DNA of 7,069 bases from Nitrospirota bacterium. Its GTDB lineage: Bacteria; Nitrospirota; Leptospirillia; Leptospirillales; Leptospirillaceae. Shown in pieces: positions 1 to 7,057 of the stretch (position 1 is the first letter of the stretch; every line of letters begins with the position of its first letter). Location of the stretch: contig JAJZGM010000063.1 in NCBI GenBank assembly GCA_021828525.1, forward strand, positions 1 to 7,069, read 5' to 3'. The notes below the pieces were generated by a model. It saw only the letters and a program-made list of their open reading frames with translations. It was not told where the DNA came from and did no database searches. The translations under genes were made by a program, and so were the position numbers.

Positions 1-1119
1 GATGCCATCATCCTGGCCGACGTCGTGGAACACGTCGAGAATTCGGCCACTCTTCTGAAGCGTTATGTCCCCTTTCTTTCTTCGAACGGTGTCATGGTCC
101 TGTCGGTTCCCAACATTCGGTACCACGAAGTCCTGGAGGGGCTGGCCCAGGGTCGGTTCGACTACCAGGAACAGGGGATCCTCGACCGGTCTCACCTGCG
201 ATTCTTCACTCGGAAAACCCTTGTCGAACTTCTGGAATCGGCCGGGCTCCAGGTGGAAACGATCGCGGCCAATGTCTCTTCCGAATATGGACGGATGGCG
301 GAAGAACTCGCGGGACAATCCCATTCCCGGATCGATATTGATCTCGGACCGATCGTTTTGAAGAAACAGTCACCCGATGAGATCAGGGATCTTTTCGTCA
401 TGCAGTTTTTAGTGACCGCCCGGCGGAAGGTCTACGGGATCATCGAGAAGGTCGACGATCTCATGGGTTCGGGGCTCACTGACGGGATCTGTGAGATCCT
501 GCAGGAAGCGTTGGCCGACACGACTCTGACATTTGCCGAAAGGGGAGAGGCAGAGATCAAGCTTGGAGAGGTTCTCTCGAGATCGGGAGACCTCGACGGG
601 GCTCTGGCCGCTTTCTCCCGGGCCGCTACCATGGTGGGGGACGAGAGGCCCTTTCAGGGACGGGGGGTCATCCAGCTTCTGAAAGGCAACTTCAATGAAT
701 CCCTGTTGGACTTTAAAAGGGCCCATGAACTCAACCCCAGGGCCTACGGGGCCCTGGCGGGATTCGGCATGGTCTGCCAGGAGACCGGACAGTATGACGA
801 CGCTGTCTATTATTACGACCAGTCGCTTGGAATAGAGATCGAACAGGAGGATATCCTCCGGCTCATGATCGAATCGGCCCAGGCCATCGGAAGGTCGGAC
901 CTGGCCCTGGCCCGGACCGCGGAATTTCTCTCCCTTCATCCTTTCAAATCCGGAATCAAAAGCCTTTATGCCCGGATGCTTGAAGAAAGCGGCCATATCA
1001 ATGAATCCCTGTCCCAGGCCCAGGAGATCCTGTCCAGGGATTCGAAAAATCCGATTGCCCGCGAGATCCTCTCCCGCCATGAGGTTCTGGTGGCCTCTCC
1101 CTTCATAAGCGAGGATTGA
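1..1119 (+). CDS. SAM-dependent methyltransferase fused to TPR repeats (5'-partial)
   Basis: The reading frame is open from base 1 and codes for 372 visible residues to the TGA at 1117-1119. The GTG at base 25 lies inside a conserved motif, so the true start is upstream of the window. Visible residues 1-95 are the C-terminal half of a class I methyltransferase of the Methyltransf_11/23 type. They include the D-x-x-EH segment (LADVVEHV, residues 5-12), the SVPN strand (35-38) and GILDRSHLRFF (59-69), the usual 'D-x-x-H-x-R-F-F' of this family. The SAM-binding glycine loop must lie in the missing part. After a linker (about 95-180), residues 183-353 hold about five TPR-like units, for example 'GNFNESLLDFKRAHELNP'. 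By family knowledge it should methylate a small molecule or glycan, with the TPRs binding a protein partner. The position directly before three glycosyltransferases suggests sugar O-methylation, which is inference. The family call is firm and the substrate unknown. Confidence 0.85.
   Translation, partial: DAIILADVVEHVENSATLLKRYVPFLSSNGVMVLSVPNIRYHEVLEGLAQGRFDYQEQGILDRSHLRFFTRKTLVELLESAGLQVETIAANVSSEYGRMAEELAGQSHSRIDIDLGPIVLKKQSPDEIRDLFVMQFLVTARRKVYGIIEKVDDLMGSGLTDGICEILQEALADTTLTFAERGEAEIKLGEVLSRSGDLDGALAAFSRAATMVGDERPFQGRGVIQLLKGNFNESLLDFKRAHELNPRAYGALAGFGMVCQETGQYDDAVYYYDQSLGIEIEQEDILRLMIESAQAIGRSDLALARTAEFLSLHPFKSGIKSLYARMLEESGHINESLSQAQEILSRDSKNPIAREILSRHEVLVASPFISED
1108..1114 (+). promoter_or_regulatory. 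Weak ribosome binding site for the first GT9 gene
   Basis: AGCGAGG ends six bases before the GTG at 1121 and lies inside the end of the methyltransferase/TPR gene. It is a modest match to the anti-Shine-Dalgarno sequence. With only one base between the upstream TGA and this GTG, translation is probably coupled to termination of the gene before it. Confidence 0.45.
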
Positions 1120-1120
1120 G

Positions 1121-2698
1121 GTGCAGGGGAAATGTCTTGTGATCCAGGAGGCCCGGTTGGGAGATCTCATCCAGACGATCCCCCTGATGAACGACCTGTC
1201 CCGTTCCGGGTACCGGACGGTCCTTCTTGTCCGCCCCGGCGTCGCCTCTGCGGCGAGGGGACTTTCGGTTGCGAACGAAGTCAGGGCCTGGCCTTCCTTC
1301 GGTGATCCAGCCGTGGAGATGCCGCTGGCCAAAAGACTTATGGAGGCGCGGGGCTTCATCGCGTCTCTTCGCCGGGAAAACTTTGAAAGGGTGGTGGTGA
1401 TGAACCACCACGGCACAGGAATTCTCCTGGCCCGTCTTCTCGGAATCCCGGTATCGGGTTTCGAGCGGATGCTTGACAGGAAGGAGAACTCTGGTGATTC
1501 CGGGCTCCTGTTCGGGTGGCCGGGGTACCTAGTGGCCTCCTCCCGGGGAATCCGGGGATTGAACCGGATCCACCTCTCTGACATGTGGAGGGGGTTTGCA
1601 GGCCGGCAGCCCGGCCCTCCTCCAGGGGGATCGAAGAGACAGTCTGCCGGTCCCGTCGCGGTTGTCCTGGGGGGTCGAAGCCCCTACAGGCGTTGGGAGC
1701 CTGAGGCGATTCTTTCCCTTGTCCGACATATAAGGCGACTTGACGGCGGAGAGGTGGTGCTCACCGGTGGTCCGGAGGATGAGGCCCTGGGAGCTTTCAT
1801 CGAACGGGAAGGGGGGCAGGGAGTCAGAAATCTGGCGGGAAAAACGGATGTGGAGGGTCTCCGAGCGGTTTTGGCAGGGGCCGGAGTGGTGGTTTCGCCG
1901 GATACAGCTCCCCTTCATCTTGCAGCAAGTCTGGGAGTTCCAACGGTTGGTCTTTTCTTCGCTGGGGCCCTGTTTTTTGAAACTGGCGCCTTCCGGGACG
2001 GGGCTGTTTCGGTGGTCTCGTCGATGGAGTGCTATCCCTGCGCAGGCGAAGGAGCGTCCTGTCCGCATCGCTCCTGCAGGGATGCTCCTGGACCGGAGGC
2101 TCTTGCCTGGCTCATCGCGGGGGTCAAGAGAGGGGAAAGGGGGATGGAGCTTGTGGCGAAACTTCCCAAGGCTCTTCCGGGAGCCGAAATCTGGGAGGCA
2201 ATGGCCTCTCCCTCCGGCCTTCTTCAACGGGTAATAAGCCCTAGGGAACTGACCCGGGAGCGAATTCTGGCCCGTCTCCTGAGACGATTTTACTGGAGAT
2301 ATCTCTCCTGCGGGGAGGATCTTCCCGATCTTTCCCGCGAGCTTGTGATGGAGGGAGGGGAAGGGAAGGCCGCCATCTCAGGGGAAGCCGGGAACGTGCC
2401 GCTCTCCGTCTGGCTCAACCGACTCGAACAAGGGGTCGACCTCTATGTCCATCTCAGGGAAGCGGAACTTCGGGGCGCTCAGCGGGACAAGCTCGTCGAC
2501 CGGCTGGCCTCGGACTTCCCCATGATGTGGCCACTTTTGCATTTCCTGGAGTGGGTCGAAGGGGGACGCGGCCCTGTCCGTCCCCTTGTCGCGGCCGCAG
2601 AAATGCTGGTTCGGGAAGCCGCCGAAGCGGCGAGACTATCGGTGTCGGGTCCGGGGAGAGGCTTTCGGCATAAGGAGAGGATCCATGTGGCAATTTGA
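1121..2698 (+). CDS. Glycosyltransferase family 9 (heptosyltransferase-like) with C-terminal extension
   Basis: The product has 525 residues and starts at GTG 1121. This start puts the typical GT9 opening strand, 'KCLVIQEARLGDLIQTIP', right at the N-terminus. GT9 enzymes transfer heptose or related sugars from nucleotide-activated donors in the cytoplasm. Family marks visible are the N-terminal RLGDLIQTIP (12-21), the donor-site segment GGRSPYRRWEPE (184-195) and the SPDTAPLHLA motif (259-268) followed by LGVPTVGLFF. A cysteine set C304-x2-C307-x6-C314-x4-C319 follows, as in several WaaF-like members. Ordinary GT9 proteins are about 340-360 residues. Here about 170 further residues (350-525), rich in helix, Leu, Arg and Glu, have no assignable domain. 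Acceptor and sugar cannot be read from sequence. The neighbours make a dedicated surface-protein or surface-glycan modification likelier than the LPS core alone. The gene overlaps the next one by 14 bases. Confidence 0.88.
   Translation: MQGKCLVIQEARLGDLIQTIPLMNDLSRSGYRTVLLVRPGVASAARGLSVANEVRAWPSFGDPAVEMPLAKRLMEARGFIASLRRENFERVVVMNHHGTGILLARLLGIPVSGFERMLDRKENSGDSGLLFGWPGYLVASSRGIRGLNRIHLSDMWRGFAGRQPGPPPGGSKRQSAGPVAVVLGGRSPYRRWEPEAILSLVRHIRRLDGGEVVLTGGPEDEALGAFIEREGGQGVRNLAGKTDVEGLRAVLAGAGVVVSPDTAPLHLAASLGVPTVGLFFAGALFFETGAFRDGAVSVVSSMECYPCAGEGASCPHRSCRDAPGPEALAWLIAGVKRGERGMELVAKLPKALPGAEIWEAMASPSGLLQRVISPRELTRERILARLLRRFYWRYLSCGEDLPDLSRELVMEGGEGKAAISGEAGNVPLSVWLNRLEQGVDLYVHLREAELRGAQRDKLVDRLASDFPMMWPLLHFLEWVEGGRGPVRPLVAAAEMLVREAAEAARLSVSGPGRGFRHKERIHVAI
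2672..2677 (+). promoter_or_regulatory. Ribosome binding site deciding the start of the CgeB-like gene
   Basis: AAGGAG lies seven bases before the ATG at 2685. It marks that ATG as the start rather than the upstream in-frame ATG at 2586, which would add 33 basic, low-complexity residues lying wholly inside the previous gene. Confidence 0.8.
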
Positions 2699-4487
2699 CG
2701 AAGATATCTTTCAGAAAAACCTTGAGACCTTTGGAAAAGGTCCGATGAGGGAGATTCTCGTCCGCCCCGACAGAAATCGGGAACGGTGGGAAATCCTCTC
2801 CAGCAAAGAGGGCTCTCCCAGCCTTTTGTGGGACAACACGAGTCTCCACAGCCGGTACGACCCCGTCACCGAGGGGGAACGGTGGGCCGACGGCGCCATG
2901 TCCGCCCTCGAAAATTCTCCCCCGGGTGTTCTGGTCATGGGACTGGGTCTGGGGTACCATCTTTTCTCGCTTCTCAAACGCTTCCAGGGTTCCGTTGTTC
3001 TCTTCGAACCGATCCCGGACATTCTCCGGGCCTCCTTTCGCCTTTTCCCCTGGTATCTCTTCAGGGAGCGCCTGTCCTTTTTCACCGATCCATCCGGGAC
3101 GCGGGAGCTTCCCCGAGGGTATGTGGTCCTCTCCCACGCTCCATCCGAAAAGGTTCGCCCCGACCTTTACCGGTCTGTCCGGAAGATCTATGAAGGGGGG
3201 GAGTCTCCCTGGAGCTACCAGCTCCGGGTCCTCGTCATTTCACCGGTCTCCGGAGGATCCTACCCCATTGCCCGCTCGGTCTATCGCTCCCTGATCCGAA
3301 TGGGACACCGGGCCAGCTTCTTCGATTCCGCCGTCTTTGAGAGCACGCTCAGGGCCATCGGCACCCAGACAAGGATCGACCTCCATCGGGCCCAACTCAG
3401 AGGCCTGTTCCAGGGATTTCTGTCAGAGATGATCCTGGCCAGGATCATCTCTGACAAGCCGGACCTGGTCATCGGCCTGGCCCAGTCTCCCCTTCCGCCG
3501 GAATTGATCGAGAAAATACGGGAGATGGGGGTGCCGGTCGCCTACTGGTTTGTCGAGGACTTCCGGATTGCAACTTATTGGGAGCGGATCGCCCCCCTCG
3601 TGACCAGTTTTGCCGTGATCCAGAAGGAGGAATGGATTCCCTCCCTCGAAGCCCGGGGACTTTCAAATGTCCTGTACCTTCCCACCGCGGCAGATCCGGA
3701 AGTCTTCACGCCGGACCCTGTCCCCGGAGAGGAACCGGACCGATATTCGGCCCCTTTGGCCTTCATGGGGGCCGGGTATTACAACCGTCAGCACTTTCTC
3801 CGCCACCTGGTCGATCTGGGCCTTTCCATCTGGGGTGCCGACTGGGACCCCGACGATCCGCTCTTTCGCCATGTCCGGGAGGAGGGGCGGCGGATCACAC
3901 CTTTTGAGGCCGCCCAGATCTACCGGAATTCCCCCATCAACCTGAATCTTCACTCCTCGGTCTATCACAGGGGGGTGAACCCCGACGGGGATTTTGTCAA
4001 TCCACGGACCTTCGAGATCGCGGGTTGCGGAGGATTCCAGATTGTCGATCGCAGGAGCCTCCTTGCAGAAGTCTATGAACCAGGAGAGGAGATCGCCGTT
4101 TTTGACGACGAAGACTCCTGCCGGAAACTTGTGAAACATTACCGCTCCCATGAAGGGGAGCGACGGGAGATGGCCTCCCGGGCCCTGGCCCGGACACTTC
4201 GAGAACACACAATCGACTGCAGGATGGAGCAGTGGCTTTCTGTCCTTTTCGACCAGGGATTTCGTCCGAAGAACACCTTTTTCCCTGGGCGTCAGGATGT
4301 CGACTCTCTTATGGCCGATGCCGCCGGGGATCCCGAGCTTTCAGGCTTTCTCGACCGTTTCCGGAGTCTGGGAACGGTGGACCTGGAGGATCTCGAACGA
4401 GGAATCCGTCTCCGGGAGTCCCCCATCAGCGAGACCGAAGCCGCCGTTCTTCTGTTGCGTGAATTCGTCAGGGAGGTCGGGGCATGA
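2685..4487 (+). CDS. CgeB-like glycosyltransferase with Rossmann-like N-terminal domain
   Basis: The product has 600 residues and starts at ATG 2685, supported by AAGGAG seven bases upstream. Residues 1-175 contain a Rossmann-type nucleotide-binding pattern, VLVMGLGLGYHLFSLL (82-97), then VVLFEP (104-109), resembling N-terminal regions of other long CgeB-like proteins. Residues 181-340 match the DUF3880-type half of CgeB/YkvP proteins: RVLVISPVSGGSYP, then KPDLVIGLAQSPLP (258-271), PVAYWFVEDFR (284-294) and LPTAADPEVF (332-341). Residues 355-520 match the Glyco_trans_1_2 (PF13524-type) GT-B half: AFMGAGYYNR (359-368), NLNLHSS (419-425), and FVNPRTFEIAGCGGFQIVD (437-455), the best family mark. 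The tail (520-600) is helical and includes SPISETEAAVLLLREF. The likely role is a cytosolic GT-B sugar transferase using a nucleotide sugar; donor and acceptor are unknown. Its start overlaps the previous gene by 14 bases, and its stop overlaps the next start in ATGA. A 36-base perfect palindrome lies within codons 246-258. Confidence 0.88.
   Translation: MWQFDEDIFQKNLETFGKGPMREILVRPDRNRERWEILSSKEGSPSLLWDNTSLHSRYDPVTEGERWADGAMSALENSPPGVLVMGLGLGYHLFSLLKRFQGSVVLFEPIPDILRASFRLFPWYLFRERLSFFTDPSGTRELPRGYVVLSHAPSEKVRPDLYRSVRKIYEGGESPWSYQLRVLVISPVSGGSYPIARSVYRSLIRMGHRASFFDSAVFESTLRAIGTQTRIDLHRAQLRGLFQGFLSEMILARIISDKPDLVIGLAQSPLPPELIEKIREMGVPVAYWFVEDFRIATYWERIAPLVTSFAVIQKEEWIPSLEARGLSNVLYLPTAADPEVFTPDPVPGEEPDRYSAPLAFMGAGYYNRQHFLRHLVDLGLSIWGADWDPDDPLFRHVREEGRRITPFEAAQIYRNSPINLNLHSSVYHRGVNPDGDFVNPRTFEIAGCGGFQIVDRRSLLAEVYEPGEEIAVFDDEDSCRKLVKHYRSHEGERREMASRALARTLREHTIDCRMEQWLSVLFDQGFRPKNTFFPGRQDVDSLMADAAGDPELSGFLDRFRSLGTVDLEDLERGIRLRESPISETEAAVLLLREFVREVGA
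3421..3456. repeat. Perfect 36-base palindrome with no spacer, inside the CgeB-like gene
   Basis: Bases 3421-3438 (TGTCAGAGATGATCCTGG) are the exact reverse complement of 3439-3456 (CCAGGATCATCTCTGACA). Pairing stops at 3420/3457. A further five-base pair set, CCAGG at 3410-3414 with CCTGG at 3464-3468, flanks it across a 6/7-base gap. In RNA it could form a 16-bp stem with a GGCC loop. No U-run follows, so it is not a standard terminator. It encodes residues L246 to K258 of the CgeB-like protein (LSEMILARIISDK) without disturbing the domain. Because of the symmetry and codon phase, the minus strand encodes the same LSEMILARIISD peptide. Confidence 0.95.
4471..4476 (+). promoter_or_regulatory. 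Ribosome binding site for the second GT9 gene
   Basis: GGGAGG lies seven bases before the ATG at 4484, within the last codons of the CgeB-like gene. With the ATGA stop/start overlap it supports both this start and translational coupling. Confidence 0.75.
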
Positions 4488-6295
4488 AGGAAGGAAGGCG
4501 AAGGATCCGGAGAAGAGAGACCCCTGTCTCCCAGGACCCCGCTATCGGATCCATTCTTGTGATCGCGATGACGCGCATGGGAGATCTTTTTCAGCTGGCC
4601 CCGATGGCATCGGCCCTCAGGGAGAAACATCCGGGGAGCCGCATCGGGCTCGTGGCCTACAAGGAGTTCGGGGAGACGGCGGCAGGCCTCTCCCTGTTCG
4701 ATGATCTCTTTCTTGTCGATGGAAAGGCCATCCGACAGAGGGTATATGACGACCGGATTTCCTGGAGCGAGAAGATTGCCATGGTCCGGTCGATGTGCAG
4801 CGACTGGAACTTAAGGGACTATGACCTGCTGATCAACCTGACCCCGAACCGGATCGGGACGGTCATCGGCTATCTCGTCCGGGCCAGGGAGGTCCGGGGA
4901 GTGGTCATGACGGGGGACGGGTTCCGGGCCTTTTACGATCCCGCCATCGCTTACTTCGGCATGATGGTCAGAAACCGTCTCTACAACGACTCAAATCTGG
5001 TCGACCTCTTTCTTCGGATTGCCCGGGTTCCGCCGCCCAGAAGTCTTGTTCTTCCCGAAAAGATGGAGCTTTCAGGCCCGGGACTTCCGCCGGGACGCCG
5101 GTGGATTGCCGTTCAGACCGGAGCCTCGGTCGCCTTGAAGAGATGGCCGGAAGAGTCCTTCGTCCGGATGATCGCCCACTTCCTCTCCCGATCTCCCAGG
5201 TCGGGAGTCGTCCTGGTGGGGGCCGGGGAGGAGGATGTGGCACGAAACAGGCGCATTGTCGCGGCGCTTGAAGACCGGTGGAGCTCCGGCCGGATCCTGA
5301 ATCTCACGGGCCAGACCTCTGTCAGGGAATTGGCCGGTCTTCTTCGTTTGGTCTCGCGGCTCGTGTCGAACGATACGGGGGCCATGCATGTCGCGGCGGC
5401 CATGGGAACTCCCGTGGTGGCCCTTTCCTTTGCGAATCTTTTTTATCCGGAGACGGCACCTTACGGAGAAAACCATGTGGTCCTCCAGAGCCGGAAATCC
5501 TGTGCTCCATGCGGGATCGATGCCCAATGCCTGAATCCGGTCTGCCGTGAGGATATCGATCCCGAATGGCTTGCACAGCTCGTGGCGTACCTGGAGGAGA
5601 GTCCTTCCGCCGGAGGGACTTTCCGGGAGAATGTGGCGAGATTCCTGGCAAGCCATTCCCCGGGTCCCCAGCTTATGGTTGCGGTTTCGGGGTGGGACGG
5701 CCAGGGCCGCCTCCGATATCGCCCCGTTTCAAGACCCCCCATGGGTCTTCCGGACCTTTTCCGGAGCCTCTACCGCCAGGTCTGGGGAATGGAGCAGGAG
5801 AGCCTCCTTCTGGACTGGGGGACGGAGTGCGACATTCTGTCGGAGGACTATGATATTTTCAACCTTCCCCGTCATGTCTGGGAAGAGCTTAGAAATGCCC
5901 ACCTTGAACTCGGAGGTCTTTTCAGGGAAGGGGAAAGCCTCTGCGGGATGATACGTGACCGGGTGGAGGAGGGGATTCCCGGGGAGGGGGAGCGACGGGA
6001 CCTTGAAGATAAAACACGGGAGCTTGAGTCCATCGATGTGAGAATCCAGGAACTTGGGTGGGTGGCCCCCACCGTCGCCCCCATTGCAACCCTTTTCGAG
6101 ATCGAGAAGGGGTCAGTGGCCATCGAGGATCCCATGCGCCTTTTAGAGATGATCCGTGGGGTGGAACAGGTTTACAGGGCCTCGCTTTCAAGAAACGAAC
6201 GTCTGATCCGTCTTGCAGACAGGTGGTTCTCATCCTTGGCTCCGGGGCTTTTCCCCGTTCGGGAGCGGGAGGAAATGCAGGTCCCTGTTCCGTGA
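4484..6295 (+). CDS. Second glycosyltransferase family 9 protein with long C-terminal extension
   Basis: The product has 603 residues and starts at ATG 4484 in an ATGA overlap, with GGGAGG seven bases upstream. The GT9 core is clear: ILVIAMTRMGDLFQLAP (24-40), QTGASVALKRWPEESF (211-226), a SNDTGAMHVA motif (295-304) followed by MGTPVVALSF, and cysteines C340-x2-C343-x5-C349-x4-C354. It should transfer a heptose-like sugar from an activated donor on the cytoplasmic side; acceptor unknown. Two features are unusual. The first 20 residues are very basic (KEGRRRIRRRE) and precede the normal GT9 start. About 225 residues (375-603) also follow the core, predicted mainly helical, with a charged stretch at 480-525. 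Part of this tail (about 525-575) resembles the tail of the first GT9 protein in the order of its Pro, Glu and Leu positions. The two GT9 genes are diverged paralogs rather than a recent duplication. The family call is firm and the tail is unrecognised. Confidence 0.88.
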   Translation: MKEGRRRIRRRETPVSQDPAIGSILVIAMTRMGDLFQLAPMASALREKHPGSRIGLVAYKEFGETAAGLSLFDDLFLVDGKAIRQRVYDDRISWSEKIAMVRSMCSDWNLRDYDLLINLTPNRIGTVIGYLVRAREVRGVVMTGDGFRAFYDPAIAYFGMMVRNRLYNDSNLVDLFLRIARVPPPRSLVLPEKMELSGPGLPPGRRWIAVQTGASVALKRWPEESFVRMIAHFLSRSPRSGVVLVGAGEEDVARNRRIVAALEDRWSSGRILNLTGQTSVRELAGLLRLVSRLVSNDTGAMHVAAAMGTPVVALSFANLFYPETAPYGENHVVLQSRKSCAPCGIDAQCLNPVCREDIDPEWLAQLVAYLEESPSAGGTFRENVARFLASHSPGPQLMVAVSGWDGQGRLRYRPVSRPPMGLPDLFRSLYRQVWGMEQESLLLDWGTECDILSEDYDIFNLPRHVWEELRNAHLELGGLFREGESLCGMIRDRVEEGIPGEGERRDLEDKTRELESIDVRIQELGWVAPTVAPIATLFEIEKGSVAIEDPMRLLEMIRGVEQVYRASLSRNERLIRLADRWFSSLAPGLFPVREREEMQVPVP

Positions 6296-6331
6296 TGTCG
6301 GGACAGGCCAGGGCCGTCATGGCCAATATCG

Positions 6332-6337
6332 AGGAGG
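6332..6337 (+). promoter_or_regulatory. Ribosome binding site favouring the ATG at 6343
   Basis: AGGAGG lies five bases before the ATG at 6343. The in-frame ATGs at 6295 (in TGATG with the upstream stop) and 6319 lack a well-placed site. The ATG at 6364 has a weaker AAAGGA (6351-6356) seven bases upstream and remains possible. Confidence 0.6.
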
Positions 6338-6342
6338 AAGAG

Positions 6343-7026
6343 ATGGAGACAAAGGAAACTGGTATGAAGCAAGACATTTTTCTGGATGGGGAAAGCGTTG
6401 ACCTGAAAAGGACGGATGGAGAATCCTGGGTTCATGCCCTGGACCGGCTCCTGTTACAGATTCCCAGCGGGAGGACCTTATCGGGGGTTCTTTTGAATGG
6501 AATGCCGGCGGCCAGACCTGAAATAGAAAAACTCGAGACGGGGGACTCCTTTCGTCTGGAGGTCCGGACGGACTCCCTGGAGGTTCTTCTGAAGGAGGTC
6601 CTGACGGATCTGGTGGCCCATCTGGATAGTCTCATGGTGGTTTTTCAGGAAATCGGGAACAATCTGCGACGAGGGAACCTCCAGGCGGTCTTCGCCCCCC
6701 GGGACAAGAACCAGCCCGATGGGGGAGTCTACATGCAGGGTCTTGAGGGCATGGTCGCCGCACAGGTTCTGGTGGAGGAAATCGGGCGCATCGAGACGCA
6801 ATCGGGTCACGACAGTTTCCGGGTCTCTTTTATCGAGGAAACTGACCGCATCGAGTCCCTGCTTAACGGAATGCTCAAGGCTCAGGAGTCCCAGGACTGG
6901 ATCCTCCTTGCCGACCTGGTCGAGTACGAAATCCTCCCGGTCCTGCAGCGCGGAAGGGTGAAAACCTCCCGGGCCCTGGGGATTGTTCTCGAGTCCTGGC
7001 GAAAGGGAAACCTGGTCGTGGCCTGA
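6343..7026 (+). CDS. Conserved-looking protein of unknown function, possibly flagellum-associated
   Basis: The product has 227 residues from ATG 6343, chosen for the AGGAGG five bases upstream. In-frame ATGs at 6295, 6319 and 6364 would give 243, 235 and 220 residues. I do not recognise a named family. There is no signal peptide or membrane segment, so it is probably cytosolic. Residues 10-80 alternate short strands and one helix (FLDGESVDL, then SGVLLNGMPAARPEIEKLETGDSFRLEV), which could be a small beta-grasp-like fold. Residues 80-150 and 160-225 are helical, with a striking ESQDWILLADLVEYEILPVL segment (182-201). I recall the 'DW-LLADLLEYEL-P-L' pattern from hypothetical proteins near flagellin, fliD and fliS genes, but this is memory of context, not proof. 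It follows the second GT9 gene closely and is probably co-transcribed. A chaperone or scaffold role in the same pathway is a guess. Confidence 0.75.
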   Translation: METKETGMKQDIFLDGESVDLKRTDGESWVHALDRLLLQIPSGRTLSGVLLNGMPAARPEIEKLETGDSFRLEVRTDSLEVLLKEVLTDLVAHLDSLMVVFQEIGNNLRRGNLQAVFAPRDKNQPDGGVYMQGLEGMVAAQVLVEEIGRIETQSGHDSFRVSFIEETDRIESLLNGMLKAQESQDWILLADLVEYEILPVLQRGRVKTSRALGIVLESWRKGNLVVA

Positions 7027-7057
7027 CAATCCGATATTCCCGGAACACGACCTCTTT

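Noticed and set aside
1391..1411. An eight-base inverted repeat, GTGGTGGT and ACCACCAC, around GATGA
   Set aside because: It is fully explained by codons for the VVVMNHH strand of the GT9 fold, has no U-run, and is short enough to arise by chance in GC-rich DNA.
409..1584. A 391-codon minus-strand open frame across the first two genes
   Set aside because: It runs antisense to two clearly recognised protein families, crosses their boundary, and has a low-complexity Arg/Pro/Gly composition with no recognisable domain. Long antisense frames are common in GC-rich coding DNA.
2586..2684. An upstream start adding 33 residues to the CgeB-like protein
   Set aside because: The added residues are basic and without pattern, lie entirely within the previous gene, and the ATG at 2685 has a much better ribosome binding site.
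2454..3137. A 227-codon minus-strand open frame over the GT9/CgeB junction
   Set aside because: It is antisense to conserved coding sequence on both sides and lacks a domain or credible ribosome binding site; a shadow frame.
3421..3468. The palindrome considered as an intrinsic terminator
   Set aside because: No run of T follows either arm on either strand, and the gene continues with intact domains downstream.
3281..3472. A minus-strand frame containing the same LSEMILARIISD peptide as the sense protein
   Set aside because: The identity is a direct result of the palindrome at 3421-3456 and its codon phase, not evidence of a second gene.
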